A DNA stretch of 64,000 nucleotides from Candidatus Villigracilis vicinus. GTDB lineage: Bacteria > Chloroflexota > Anaerolineae > Anaerolineales > Villigracilaceae. Numbering within the stretch: position 1 is the first letter of the stretch; the number at the start of each line of letters is the position of its first letter. Both the position numbers and the translations under genes were made by a program. A model generated the notes under the pieces. The model had not been told where the DNA came from and did no database searches. It saw nothing but the letters and a program-made list of their open reading frames with translations. Location: positions 186,001 through 250,000 of the forward strand of contig JADKIL010000001.1 in NCBI GenBank assembly GCA_016721315.1. Direction: 5' to 3'. Shown one piece after another: positions 41,441 to 49,316 of the stretch.

Positions 41441-42712
41441 ATGCTCGATATCAATTTGCTTCGTGAAAATCCTGACATTGTCCGCAAGGCATTGCAAGAC
41501 CGCCAGGACAACCCCGCACCTGTCGACTCGATTTTGCAGTTGGACGAGAAGCGCCGCGGTCTGCTCAATGAAGTGGAACAGCTCAAAGCGGAACGCAACG
41601 TCGTCTCGAAAGAGATCGGCAAAATGAAAGACGCAACCGAACGCCAGTCCAAGATCGAGGCGATGCGCGTGGTGGGCGATAAGATCGCAGACTTGGATAA
41701 GGTCGTGGCAGAGGTCGAATCCGAATTGAATTACCTCATGTCCACGCTGCCGAACATCCCAGATCCGCGCACACCTTACGGAAAGGATGACAGCGAGAAC
41801 ATCGTCATCAAGACGGTAGGGGAGCCGCGCACGTTTGACTTCACTCCGCTTCCACACTGGGACCTCGGACCTACGCTCGGCATCATTGACTTTGAGCGCG
41901 GCACCAAGCTGACCGGTTCACGTTTCTACGTGCTGCAAAAAGCAGGTGCACGGTTACAACGCGCCCTGATCGCATGGATGCTTGACCTGCACATCCGTCA
42001 GGGATATCAGGAAGAGTATCTGCCGTTCATGGTCAAGACCGCCACGGTGTATGGCGCGGGTCAACTGCCCAAGTTTGCCGATAATCTCTACAAAGACCAT
42101 GAAGAAGATTTATATTTTGTGCCGACGGCAGAAATTCCGCTGACTGGCTTGCACATGGATGAGATCCTTGATGAAGCCGCTTTGCCACGACAGTACACCG
42201 CATACACACCTTGTTTCCGCCGTGAGAAGATGAGCGCCGGGCGCGATGTGCGTGGCATCAAACGCGGACATCAATTCGACAAGGTCGAGATGTACATCTA
42301 CTGCAAGCCGGAAGAATCCGAGGCGATGCATCAGAAGATGTTGAAAGACGCTGAAGAGACTTGTGCGCAGTTGGGCATTCCGTACCGCGTGAAGCAACTC
42401 TGCACCGGTGATATCGGCTTCGGCGCGACCATGACCTACGACCTCGAGTTGTGGGCTCCCGGCTGTAACGAATGGCTGGAAGTCTCATCGGTCTCAAATG
42501 ATACCGACTTTCAATCACGCCGTGCCAACATCAAGTTCCGCCCAAGCGATGGCGGCAAGGTCAAATTCCCGCACACGCTCAATGGCTCCGGCTTGGGCTT
42601 GCCGCGTGCTCTCATCGCCGTGATGGAAAACTATCAGCAAGCCGACGGCTCCATCGTGGTCCCTGAAGTTTTGCGTCCGTGGATGGGCGGCATCGACGTC
42701 ATCAAACCGTGA
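41441..42712 (+). CDS. serS: Seryl-tRNA synthetase
   Basis: A 423-residue class II synthetase. The N-terminal coiled-coil tRNA-binding arm (about 30-100) is followed by the catalytic core: TAEIPLTGLH, TPCFRREKMSAGRDVRGIKR (motif 2), QFDKVEMYIYCKPE, ELWAPGCNEWLEVSSVSNDTD and GSGLGLPRALIAVMENYQ (motif 3). It charges tRNA-Ser. The start at 41441 has GGAGGTGCAAC upstream. A T-box controls it. Confidence 0.96.
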   Translation: MLDINLLRENPDIVRKALQDRQDNPAPVDSILQLDEKRRGLLNEVEQLKAERNVVSKEIGKMKDATERQSKIEAMRVVGDKIADLDKVVAEVESELNYLMSTLPNIPDPRTPYGKDDSENIVIKTVGEPRTFDFTPLPHWDLGPTLGIIDFERGTKLTGSRFYVLQKAGARLQRALIAWMLDLHIRQGYQEEYLPFMVKTATVYGAGQLPKFADNLYKDHEEDLYFVPTAEIPLTGLHMDEILDEAALPRQYTAYTPCFRREKMSAGRDVRGIKRGHQFDKVEMYIYCKPEESEAMHQKMLKDAEETCAQLGIPYRVKQLCTGDIGFGATMTYDLELWAPGCNEWLEVSSVSNDTDFQSRRANIKFRPSDGGKVKFPHTLNGSGLGLPRALIAVMENYQQADGSIVVPEVLRPWMGGIDVIKP

Positions 42713-42756
42713 CGGTGAAGAACCAAACGGGTTAATATCCGTACATATATAAACTG

Positions 42757-42816
42757 TAGGGGCGACCCATCCGTTGGGAGTGAATAATCTCAATGAAATG
42801 TGCAGGGTCGCCCTTA
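42757..42816. repeat. GTAGGGGCGACC palindromic repeat, copy 2
   Basis: TGTAGGGGCGACCCATCCGT and AGGGTCGCCCTTACTAT face each other. It is the same family as 3847-3912 and 44885-44950. Confidence 0.7.
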
Positions 42817-42854
42817 CTATTTCCGGTGTCTTTTCTTATCAAAGGAGAAACGAT

Positions 42855-43382
42855 ATGAATCCCGCCGATTGGGAATTGTTCGGGCAAGTCATGTTGGAAG
42901 TGATCACGTTTGCCGTTTTGGTGTTTGGTTTGTTGGGCTTGTTAATGCCAGTTTTCCCCGGTCTGGTTGTGATGTGGATCGCTACTCTGATCTATGCCAT
43001 CATTCAGGCGGGGCTTGGGAATATGACCTGGGTGGGTTGGACCTTGTTCGTGCTGATCACCTTATTGATGATCGGCGGCAATGTCGTGGATAACATCATC
43101 ATCGCCAAACATATGCGTGACAAAGATGTGCCATGGAGTTCCATTCTATGGTCTTTCGCTGCCGGGATTCTTGCCAGCCTGATCTTTACTCCTATTATTG
43201 GGATCCTTGCCTCACCGGTTGGGCTTTTTCTGGCGGAATGGTACCGCCTCAAAGACCGCCCCGCGGCTTTCTCCAGCACCAAGACCTGGCTCACCGGGTG
43301 GGGCTGGTCTGTCGCCGCACGGATCGGTATCGGCATCGTCATGATCGCCTTCTGGGGGCTGTGGGCTTGGAACGCAGGTTAA
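42855..43382 (+). CDS. DUF456 family membrane protein
   Basis: A 175-residue protein with about four to five helices. GLLGLLMPVFPGLVVMWIAT near the N-terminus, IGGNVVDNIIIAKHMRDKD in the middle and PVGLFLAEWYRLKDR later match the DUF456 family, whose function is unknown. AAGGAG precedes the ATG. It is followed 19-28 bases later by a paralogue, so the pair probably arose by tandem duplication. Confidence 0.8.
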   Translation: MNPADWELFGQVMLEVITFAVLVFGLLGLLMPVFPGLVVMWIATLIYAIIQAGLGNMTWVGWTLFVLITLLMIGGNVVDNIIIAKHMRDKDVPWSSILWSFAAGILASLIFTPIIGILASPVGLFLAEWYRLKDRPAAFSSTKTWLTGWGWSVAARIGIGIVMIAFWGLWAWNAG

Positions 43383-43401
43383 TAAATAGGAGAGTCCCAT
43401 C

Positions 43402-43926
43402 ATTCCATTTGTGTTGAGTGAGCCTGGTCAACTGCTTTTGAATGGTTTGACATTGATTGCACTCATCTTTAGTTTGCTGAGCTTATTTTTCCCGCTCTTC
43501 CCCGGTCTGATCGTGATGTGGCTTGCTCTGTTGCCGTACATTAGCATTCAAGCGCTGATGGGGAACATGCATGGGTCAAGTTGGTTGGTCTTCGCCATCA
43601 TCACGGTCTTGATGTTAGGCGGCAGTGTCGCGGATATTTTCATTATTGATGATCATTTGCGCGAGAAGCAAGTGCCGGGCAGTTCGGTCTTCTGGTCTTT
43701 CATGGCGGGGATTATCGTCAGCTTATTCTTTACTGCTTTGATCGGTGTTTTGGCATCGCTTGTTGGTTTTTACATGGCGGAGTTGAGCCGCTTGAAAAAT
43801 GAAAACAAGGCTTTTGACTCGACCAAAGCCTTGCTGATCGGATGGGGACGTTCGATTGCCTTGCAAATGGGAATCGGGGTTGTAACGATCGTGTTGTGGG
43901 GAGTTGTAGTATGGACAGTGACCTAG
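43402..43926 (+). CDS. DUF456 family membrane protein, paralogue
   Basis: About 171-175 residues. SLLSLFFPLFPGLIVMWLAL, LGGSVADIFIIDDHLREKQV and SLVGFYMAELSRLKNE align with the neighbour at 42855. The start is unusual: AGGAG at 43388 is well placed for ATC (43399) or ATT (43402), while the first common start codon in frame is a GTG at 43411 that would be 18 bases from it. It may use a rare start or carry a base error. Confidence 0.75.
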   Translation: MPFVLSEPGQLLLNGLTLIALIFSLLSLFFPLFPGLIVMWLALLPYISIQALMGNMHGSSWLVFAIITVLMLGGSVADIFIIDDHLREKQVPGSSVFWSFMAGIIVSLFFTALIGVLASLVGFYMAELSRLKNENKAFDSTKALLIGWGRSIALQMGIGVVTIVLWGVVVWTVT

Positions 43927-43964
43927 CATGGTTTTGGATTATCATTCAATAAAAGGAGAAACAA

Positions 43965-44267
43965 ATGGATACCTTTCAACAAGTCCTTTCCACTTTTGGA
44001 TTTCTACTTCGCGCGCTTGGGTTTCTGGTGTTGGGTTTTGGCGTCACCCGCTTCATGTTAGATGCTTACTACAAAGCCGCCTGGCAGGCGCAGATCGCTC
44101 TTGCGGTTGGATTTTTCCTTCTGCTCATTGGGCTGACAAATTATGCCAGCCCTGCTTCCATGGGAACCTTTGCCCTCGCCGCAGGCGCGGCGCTTGTGAT
44201 GCAGTATATGGGGAAGAAGGAAGAGTCAAAAGAAGAAGAACACGTCAAAGAGACGAAGAAGAAATAG
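43965..44267 (+). CDS. Small membrane protein, charged C-terminus
   Basis: A 100-residue protein with three hydrophobic segments and a C-terminal tail rich in Lys and Glu (KKEESKEEEHVKETKKK). No known family. AAGGAG lies 7 bases before the ATG. It follows the two DUF456 genes closely and shares their terminator. Confidence 0.65.
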   Translation: MDTFQQVLSTFGFLLRALGFLVLGFGVTRFMLDAYYKAAWQAQIALAVGFFLLLIGLTNYASPASMGTFALAAGAALVMQYMGKKEESKEEEHVKETKKK

Positions 44268-44279
44268 GAAAGATAAATG

Positions 44280-44316
44280 AAAAAAGGCTTGACCACTACT
44301 GGTCAAGCCTTTTTTG
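44280..44316 (+). terminator. Terminator of the DUF456 operon
   Basis: The stem AAAAAGGCTTGACCA / TGGTCAAGCCTTTTTT with a short loop. Confidence 0.85.
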
Positions 44317-44324
44317 TGTTGTAC

Positions 44325-44393
44325 ACCACGGTGAGCAATCTCTACTACGTGTATAAGCAACCACTTCGCCTACCCGCTCAGGGTGACAATATG
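44325..44393. repeat. Dispersed repeat fragment ending GCTCAGGGTGACA
   Basis: CACGGTGAGCAATCTCTACT and CCGCTCAGGGTGACA recall the repeat family at 29088-29275 and 41000-41080. Non-coding. Confidence 0.4.
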
Positions 44394-44396
44394 AAT

Positions 44397-44867
44397 TTAT
44401 ACCTTTGCCTTTTGCACCGCCTCGACCAAAGCGGACTTGAACTTTTCTCCCGTCGCGTCTTTCCCTAGCGGCAAAAATATTGAACCCAATTCGCTGGCAT
44501 CGGTGAAACGTCCATTCACGTTCATCCCGGTATCGGGGATCATTTTGTAGAACGAATTTTTCTCGTAATCTTCCACCGTAATATCTCTTAACTGCATAGA
44601 CTTGATGTACAGCGCATTCTGGTCCACATTATCGGCGAGGATGAGCCAGCGGTCGGTCAGGATCGCTGTTTGCACAAGTAATTTTGGTCCCGCCCCGCTG
44701 AATAGTCCCTTCTTGAGCTTTTCTGAAGTTGAAACGGTACACATCACAGGATTGGCAAGGATATCCCCAAGGTTGTGTTTCTCGATATAGGTCTGAACAC
44801 TTTTTATCACGTTGACTGGAATTTCCCCAAAATCAATTTCTTTTGTAGCTCGGTTGTAATCACTCAT
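44397..44867 (-). CDS. Hypothetical soluble protein
   Basis: A 156-residue protein starting MSDYNRATKEIDFGEIPVNV. LLVQTAILTDRWLILADNVD and MQLRDITVEDYEKNSFYKM look like alternating strands of a PH-like fold. No signal or helix in the membrane. I do not recognise the family. It lies downstream of the M42 operon, separated by a palindromic repeat. Confidence 0.6.
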   Translation of the reverse strand: MSDYNRATKEIDFGEIPVNVIKSVQTYIEKHNLGDILANPVMCTVSTSEKLKKGLFSGAGPKLLVQTAILTDRWLILADNVDQNALYIKSMQLRDITVEDYEKNSFYKMIPDTGMNVNGRFTDASELGSIFLPLGKDATGEKFKSALVEAVQKAKV

Positions 44868-44884
44868 ACTTTATGCCCTTAAAT

Positions 44885-44950
44885 CTGTGGGGCGACCCGC
44901 CCGGTTTAAGCAAGATAACTTGCTCCCACTGGAAAGGTCGCCCTTACAAT
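44885..44950. repeat. GTAGGGGCGACC palindromic repeat, copy 3
   Basis: TGTGGGGCGACCCGCCCGGT and AAAGGTCGCCCTTACA are facing arms; the first has lost one base of the family motif. Confidence 0.6.
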
Positions 44951-44953
44951 AAA

Positions 44954-45955
44954 TTAGAACGAAACCGGTCTACTTAACATGGCGGTGAGCAATTTCACCG
45001 AGTTCTTCAAGTCGTCGTAGTCCACCATCTCTGAGGCAGAGTGGATGTAGCGGCAGGGGATGGATAGCGCTCCTGCCATGACACCGGCGCGAGTGACCTG
45101 AATGGCACGAGCATCGGTGCTGCCGACGAGCAGGACTTCACGCTGGTAGGGGAGTTTTGCTTTTTCGGCAGTGCTTGCCATCCACTCGACCACGCGCAGG
45201 TCTGCGAGCATGCCAGGGTCGCGGACCTTTACACACGGACCCTTGCCCAACTCCATGGACATTTTCAACGAAGCGGGGGTGTCACCCGTGCCGGTCACAT
45301 CAATGGCGATGCCGATCTCGGGGTCAATGCTGAAGGCGGCTGTGCCTGCACCCCGTGTGCCGACTTCCTCCTGAGTGGTGAAGACGAAGTAAAGGTCGTG
45401 CGGTGTGGCTTTGATGGACTTCAAGGTTTCGATCAGCACCACCACACCTGCACGGTCATCCATGGATTTGGCAACGAGGCGGTTGCCCATTTCCATGTAG
45501 GAGCGTTCAAACGCGCCAAAATCGCCGACCTTCACCGGGCAATTGCTGCGGCTGGTTGCGCCAACGTCAATGTACATCTTGCTCAATGAAGGCGCCTGGT
45601 CAACTGATTCCAATTTATCGAAACCGACCACACCGGTTACACCGTTCATGAAGCGGATGCGCGCGCCAAGCGTATACCGCCCGAACACGCCGCCGTTGCT
45701 GGCAAAACGGACATAGCCGTTCTTATCTACATGGCTGACAATCACGCCGATCTCATCCATGTGAGCTGCGAGCATGATGCGTTTGGAGTTCTTGACCGCC
45801 GCTGTCGGTTTTTTGCGCACAATTAAGCTGCCCATCGCATCCACACGGATCTCGTCTGCATACGGTTTGACTTCTTTTTGGATGATCTTGCGCACCGCAT
45901 CTTCGTACCCGGATGGTGCAAATGTTTCAGTGAGTGTCTTGAGTAATGATTTCAT
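44954..45955 (-). CDS. M42 family aminopeptidase/endoglucanase-like, copy 1
   Basis: A 333-residue metallopeptidase. LAAHMDEIGVIV gives the first His/Asp, SMDDRAGVVVLIE the bridging Asp, TTQEEVGTRGAGTAAF the catalytic Glu pair, and RYIHSASEMV the last His. M42 enzymes are cytosolic dinuclear zinc aminopeptidases that form large tetrahedral shells. All ligands are present. It is the last gene of a tight operon with two more M42 genes and a S51 peptidase; it starts 3 bases after the S51 stop. Confidence 0.88.
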   Translation of the reverse strand: MKSLLKTLTETFAPSGYEDAVRKIIQKEVKPYADEIRVDAMGSLIVRKKPTAAVKNSKRIMLAAHMDEIGVIVSHVDKNGYVRFASNGGVFGRYTLGARIRFMNGVTGVVGFDKLESVDQAPSLSKMYIDVGATSRSNCPVKVGDFGAFERSYMEMGNRLVAKSMDDRAGVVVLIETLKSIKATPHDLYFVFTTQEEVGTRGAGTAAFSIDPEIGIAIDVTGTGDTPASLKMSMELGKGPCVKVRDPGMLADLRVVEWMASTAEKAKLPYQREVLLVGSTDARAIQVTRAGVMAGALSIPCRYIHSASEMVDYDDLKNSVKLLTAMLSRPVSF

Positions 45956-45958
45956 TGG

Positions 45959-46684
45959 TTATTTTCCCAAAGTGAATTTTTCACCAGCAGCATAACTCTT
46001 GCTGTCGTTCTTGGTAAAGACATGTGCTTTTGCTTCGCCCATTACACTCCAGGCTCCATCAGTTTTGCCGATGATGGCAGTGTTCTCGTCGATGCCAAGC
46101 ATTACTTCTTCGTCATGCAAACGCTTACGGGTGACACTCAACAACGGCTTGCCGAAGATCGGAATGGCGTCAAAGTGAGGCAGGATAAAGGCGGCAGGTA
46201 CCAGCCCAAAGACCGGATTGGTGCGCGAGCCTAACATCCGAAAATCAGGCACTTCGCGTCCGAGGATCATCGCGCCTGCTGAGCAGCCCGCATAGACTCC
46301 GCCGCGAGCCCAAACTTTTTCGGCAGATTTCCAGACCATGCTGTCTTTCATCGTTTGATACAGATACATGGGGTTCCCGCCGGAAAAATAGACGATATCT
46401 GCCTCTTCCACTACGGATGCATGATTCAGGTCGTTGGCGGTTTCATGGTTGATAACAGGCACTGCTTGAACATCAGCGCCGAGTGATGTGAAGTGATCCA
46501 CGCCCATTTTCATCCAACGGTTGATACTGGAGTCGCCTTCCTGTCCTGCAGCTGTTGGCAGGCAGACAACGCGTGGTTTGCGTCCATTCGCACCGCAATT
46601 GGCGAGCAAATAGGCATCCACTTCATTCATTACGGGCAGATATTCGCCGGAACCGAGTAAAGCGATTAGTCCATTCATATTCAT
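45959..46684 (-). CDS. Peptidase S51 / cyanophycinase-like protein
   Basis: A 241-residue class I glutamine-amidotransferase-like protein. The nucleophile elbow is YAGCSAGAMILG with Ser, preceded by VYFSGGNPMYLYQ, as in S51 dipeptidase E and cyanophycinase. It may cleave Asp-containing dipeptides. Its ATG overlaps the stop of the upstream M42 gene (ATGA), so it is coupled to it. Together these four genes form a peptide-degradation set. Confidence 0.8.
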   Translation of the reverse strand: MNMNGLIALLGSGEYLPVMNEVDAYLLANCGANGRKPRVVCLPTAAGQEGDSSINRWMKMGVDHFTSLGADVQAVPVINHETANDLNHASVVEEADIVYFSGGNPMYLYQTMKDSMVWKSAEKVWARGGVYAGCSAGAMILGREVPDFRMLGSRTNPVFGLVPAAFILPHFDAIPIFGKPLLSVTRKRLHDEEVMLGIDENTAIIGKTDGAWSVMGEAKAHVFTKNDSKSYAAGEKFTLGK

Positions 46685-47730
46685 CTCTTCAGTAAAGCCG
46701 GGGTCATTTCTTGTAGGGCAACGTGTAAAAGATTCAAGGTATTCTTCCAGTCATCCACTCGTGATACGCTGATGGGACTATGCGTGTAGCGATGTGGTAC
46801 TGAAACTGAAACTACAGGGATGCCTGAACGTGCTTGCTGGATCGCACCGGCGTCTGTGCCGCCGCCGCCGGGTTGGCGGAATTGGTATGGGATGTTGTGT
46901 TTGGTGCCAACTTCAGCAAGAAAACCAACGAGACGCGGGTCACTGATAACAGGGGAATGGGCAGGGTAAATGGCTGGTCCCGATCCTAACTTTGTGTTGT
47001 AGGTGTAATTTTCCCTGCCTTCATAATCTGGCAGGTCACGTGCGGGTGTTGAGTCTATGGCGATGGCGAGGTCGGGGTTGAAATAATATCCAGCCACGGT
47101 TGCGCCGCGTAAGCCGATCTCTTCCTGCACACTAAAGGCGAGGCAAAGCTCGACGTTTTCTGGTGCGTTCTTGAGCAGTTCGATCAAGATCGCGACACCG
47201 ATGCGGTCATCAATTGACTTGGACATTATGGATGGACCGACGCGTTTAAACTTGGTCGCAAAGGTGGCGCGGTCGCCAGCCTTGGCTTTGCCTTCGGGTC
47301 CCAGGTCAATGCGCATGGATTCGATATCTACCGGATGGCTGCGCTCGCTGGAATCCGTCAGGTGAATGGGTTTTGCACCGATCACGCCGGGGGTGTGGTC
47401 TTTGCCGACGATGACCTGTTTGCCAACGAGATGGCGTTCGTCAATGCCGCCAACGGTTCGAAATTGATAGAAGCCGCCTTCATCATCCTTCACGATCATG
47501 AAACCAACTTCATCCATGTGGGCATCGAGCAAAACGCGCAACGGTTTACGCCCTGCACCTTTTTTACGCACAAGCACGCTGCCAAGTGCATCCACTTTTA
47601 CTTCGTCGGCATAGGGCTTGACTTCTTCCAAGACAATACGACGCACTTCGCCTTCGTCGCCGGAAACCGACATGGCGTTACAAAGTTTTTCGAGTAATTT
47701 AATTTGAGGGGAGCCAATGGAAAGCATCAA
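46681..47730 (-). CDS. M42 family aminopeptidase, copy 2
   Basis: A 349-residue M42 enzyme. LLDAHMDEVGFM, SIDDRIGVAILIE, SVQEEIGLRGATVAG, GGGTDAGAIQQAR and RYTHSPISVS carry all the metal and catalytic residues. It is closer to the standard M42 motifs than copy 3. It starts right after the copy 3 stop and overlaps the S51 gene by four bases. Confidence 0.88.
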   Translation of the reverse strand: MMLSIGSPQIKLLEKLCNAMSVSGDEGEVRRIVLEEVKPYADEVKVDALGSVLVRKKGAGRKPLRVLLDAHMDEVGFMIVKDDEGGFYQFRTVGGIDERHLVGKQVIVGKDHTPGVIGAKPIHLTDSSERSHPVDIESMRIDLGPEGKAKAGDRATFATKFKRVGPSIMSKSIDDRIGVAILIELLKNAPENVELCLAFSVQEEIGLRGATVAGYYFNPDLAIAIDSTPARDLPDYEGRENYTYNTKLGSGPAIYPAHSPVISDPRLVGFLAEVGTKHNIPYQFRQPGGGGTDAGAIQQARSGIPVVSVSVPHRYTHSPISVSRVDDWKNTLNLLHVALQEMTPALLKR

Positions 47731-48798
47731 TTAATCCCAAACGATTCTTTCAATAAAATCTTCTTCAAGAGAAGCGACAAACTCTGCCAGTAAACGTCCT
47801 GCACGTTGGATATCTTTCAGGGCAACCAGTTCAACGGCAGTGTGCATGTAACGCTGTGGAATGCTCACGACCATGGTTGGTATCCCTTCTGCGGTCAGTT
47901 GCATGGCATCGGCATCTGTGGAGGAATACTCAGGCATCAGATCGTCGGAAACGGGGATCTCAAACCGTTCGGCAACTTCTTTGAAGCGTTTGTAAAGAAA
48001 TGGATGAACGCTGGGTCCGATGCCCAAGGTTACGCCTTTGCCGAGTGGGAAGGTTTGGTACCCGCTAGCGCCCGCGCCTTTGCCGAAGGTCATATCCAAT
48101 GCAATGGCGATGGTGGGACGAAGCTGAAAGGTGCTGGTATATGCGCCGCCGAAAACGGTCTCTTCCTGCACGGTTGCCACAGCCCACAGATCCCAGCTAT
48201 GAGATTTGGAGCGCAGTTCTTCGAGGCAGATGGTGAGCGCCGCGACGGATGCACGGTTATCCAGAGTGTGACCGCTGACGGTTCCTCCGGACATTTCAAT
48301 GGGTTCGGTGCCAAAAGAGACTCTGTCACCGACACGGACTCGCTTCGAGACTTCGGCAGGGGTGAGTCCTGTATCAATGAAAAGATATTTCATGGATACT
48401 ACGCCACCACCTTCACCATCCGGCAGCAGGTTGGCAGGCGGCATGACGATGACGCCGTAAAGCTCTTCCTTGCTCGCCGAGGCATGGACCGTGACTGGTG
48501 TGCCGGGCAGGACACGTGAGTCAATGCCCCCGATATTTGTAATGTATAAAAAACCATCCACGATACGGGTGACCATCATGCCGATGGCGTCCATATGCGT
48601 GGCGATCATCACCGAAGGGCGCACGCCTTTCTTTAGCGTACCTCGCTTCAATCCGTGGACAGAGGCGAGGCTGCTTTGGGAAAGCTCATCTACCAGTGGA
48701 GCCCACTGTTTTTTGATGAGTTCTGCCGCGGGCGTTTCATCTCCGGAAAGACCAGAGACAGAGATCAGAGATTTTAGGAATGGGAGGATATCGCTCAT
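47731..48798 (-). CDS. M42 family aminopeptidase, copy 3 (divergent)
   Basis: A 355-residue M42 relative. IATHMDAIGMMV, TLDNRASVAALTI, TVQEETVFGGAYTSTF, SSTDADAMQLTA and RYMHTAVELV follow the family, but HMDE reads HMDA and DDR reads DNR. DNR occurs elsewhere in the family, so it is probably active but with altered specificity. The start is the ATG at 48798. The frame is open far upstream, but that part lies in the Thr/Pro-rich gene of another frame. Start and stop overlap by ATGA with that gene. Confidence 0.85.
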   Translation of the reverse strand: MSDILPFLKSLISVSGLSGDETPAAELIKKQWAPLVDELSQSSLASVHGLKRGTLKKGVRPSVMIATHMDAIGMMVTRIVDGFLYITNIGGIDSRVLPGTPVTVHASASKEELYGVIVMPPANLLPDGEGGGVVSMKYLFIDTGLTPAEVSKRVRVGDRVSFGTEPIEMSGGTVSGHTLDNRASVAALTICLEELRSKSHSWDLWAVATVQEETVFGGAYTSTFQLRPTIAIALDMTFGKGAGASGYQTFPLGKGVTLGIGPSVHPFLYKRFKEVAERFEIPVSDDLMPEYSSTDADAMQLTAEGIPTMVVSIPQRYMHTAVELVALKDIQRAGRLLAEFVASLEEDFIERIVWD

Positions 48799-49277
48799 GG
48801 ACCACCGAATGCGGTTGGAGATGCCGTGGGTGTGGCTGTTGTTGTGGCTGAAGGTGTAAACGTTGGTGTGGCACTGGGTACGAATGTGAACGTGACCGTG
48901 GGTGTATTGGTAGGTGTAAAGGTGAACGTACTTGAGGGAGTCTGTGTGGGCGTATAAGTGAAAGTAGCAGAGGACGTACTTGTGCTGGGCATGAAGGGCG
49001 TCAGTGTAACGGTGGAGGTGGAACTTGCCGTAGGAGTGTTTGTGATGCTGGGAGTGAAGGTGATGGAGGCGGTGAGAATGGGTGGCGTGCCACTGACCGT
49101 GGCTGTGGGAGGTGTGCCGGTCACTGTAAGGGTTGTGGTTGGGGTGAGGGTCACATCGCGCGGGTTGGGTGCGAAGGAAAGGCAGATAAACCCGGCGCAA
49201 TAACAAGGAATCGAGGCGATAATGATTGCAAGAAGCCGCATACGGCGGCGTGTTTGGGGTGTGTCGGCGTCCAGCAT
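48795..49277 (-). CDS. Membrane-anchored Thr/Pro-rich protein
   Basis: A 160-residue protein. One N-terminal helix (LLAIIIASIPCYCAGFICLS) is followed by about 120 residues of Thr/Pro/Ser repeats such as TPTNTPTVTFTFVPSATPTF. There is no globular domain; it is likely a cell-surface stalk or spacer. The start is uncertain (49277 or 49298). It is the first gene of the M42 operon and overlaps the next by four bases. It is divergent from sbcC with a gap of only about 40 bases. Confidence 0.6.
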   Translation of the reverse strand: MLDADTPQTRRRMRLLAIIIASIPCYCAGFICLSFAPNPRDVTLTPTTTLTVTGTPPTATVSGTPPILTASITFTPSITNTPTASSTSTVTLTPFMPSTSTSSATFTYTPTQTPSSTFTFTPTNTPTVTFTFVPSATPTFTPSATTTATPTASPTAFGGP

Positions 49278-49316
49278 AATGGTTCGATTATAATCCATGA
49301 GATTGGGTAACTATTC

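Noticed and set aside
48800..49180. GGTGT-rich repeats resembling an array
   Set aside because: Same reason: they encode the Thr/Pro stalk of the gene at 48795-49277 on the minus strand.
48799..49206. N-terminal extension of M42 copy 3 by about 135 codons
   Set aside because: The extension (His/Ser/Tyr-rich) is the out-of-frame reading of the Thr/Pro stalk gene; the family length fits the ATG at 48798.
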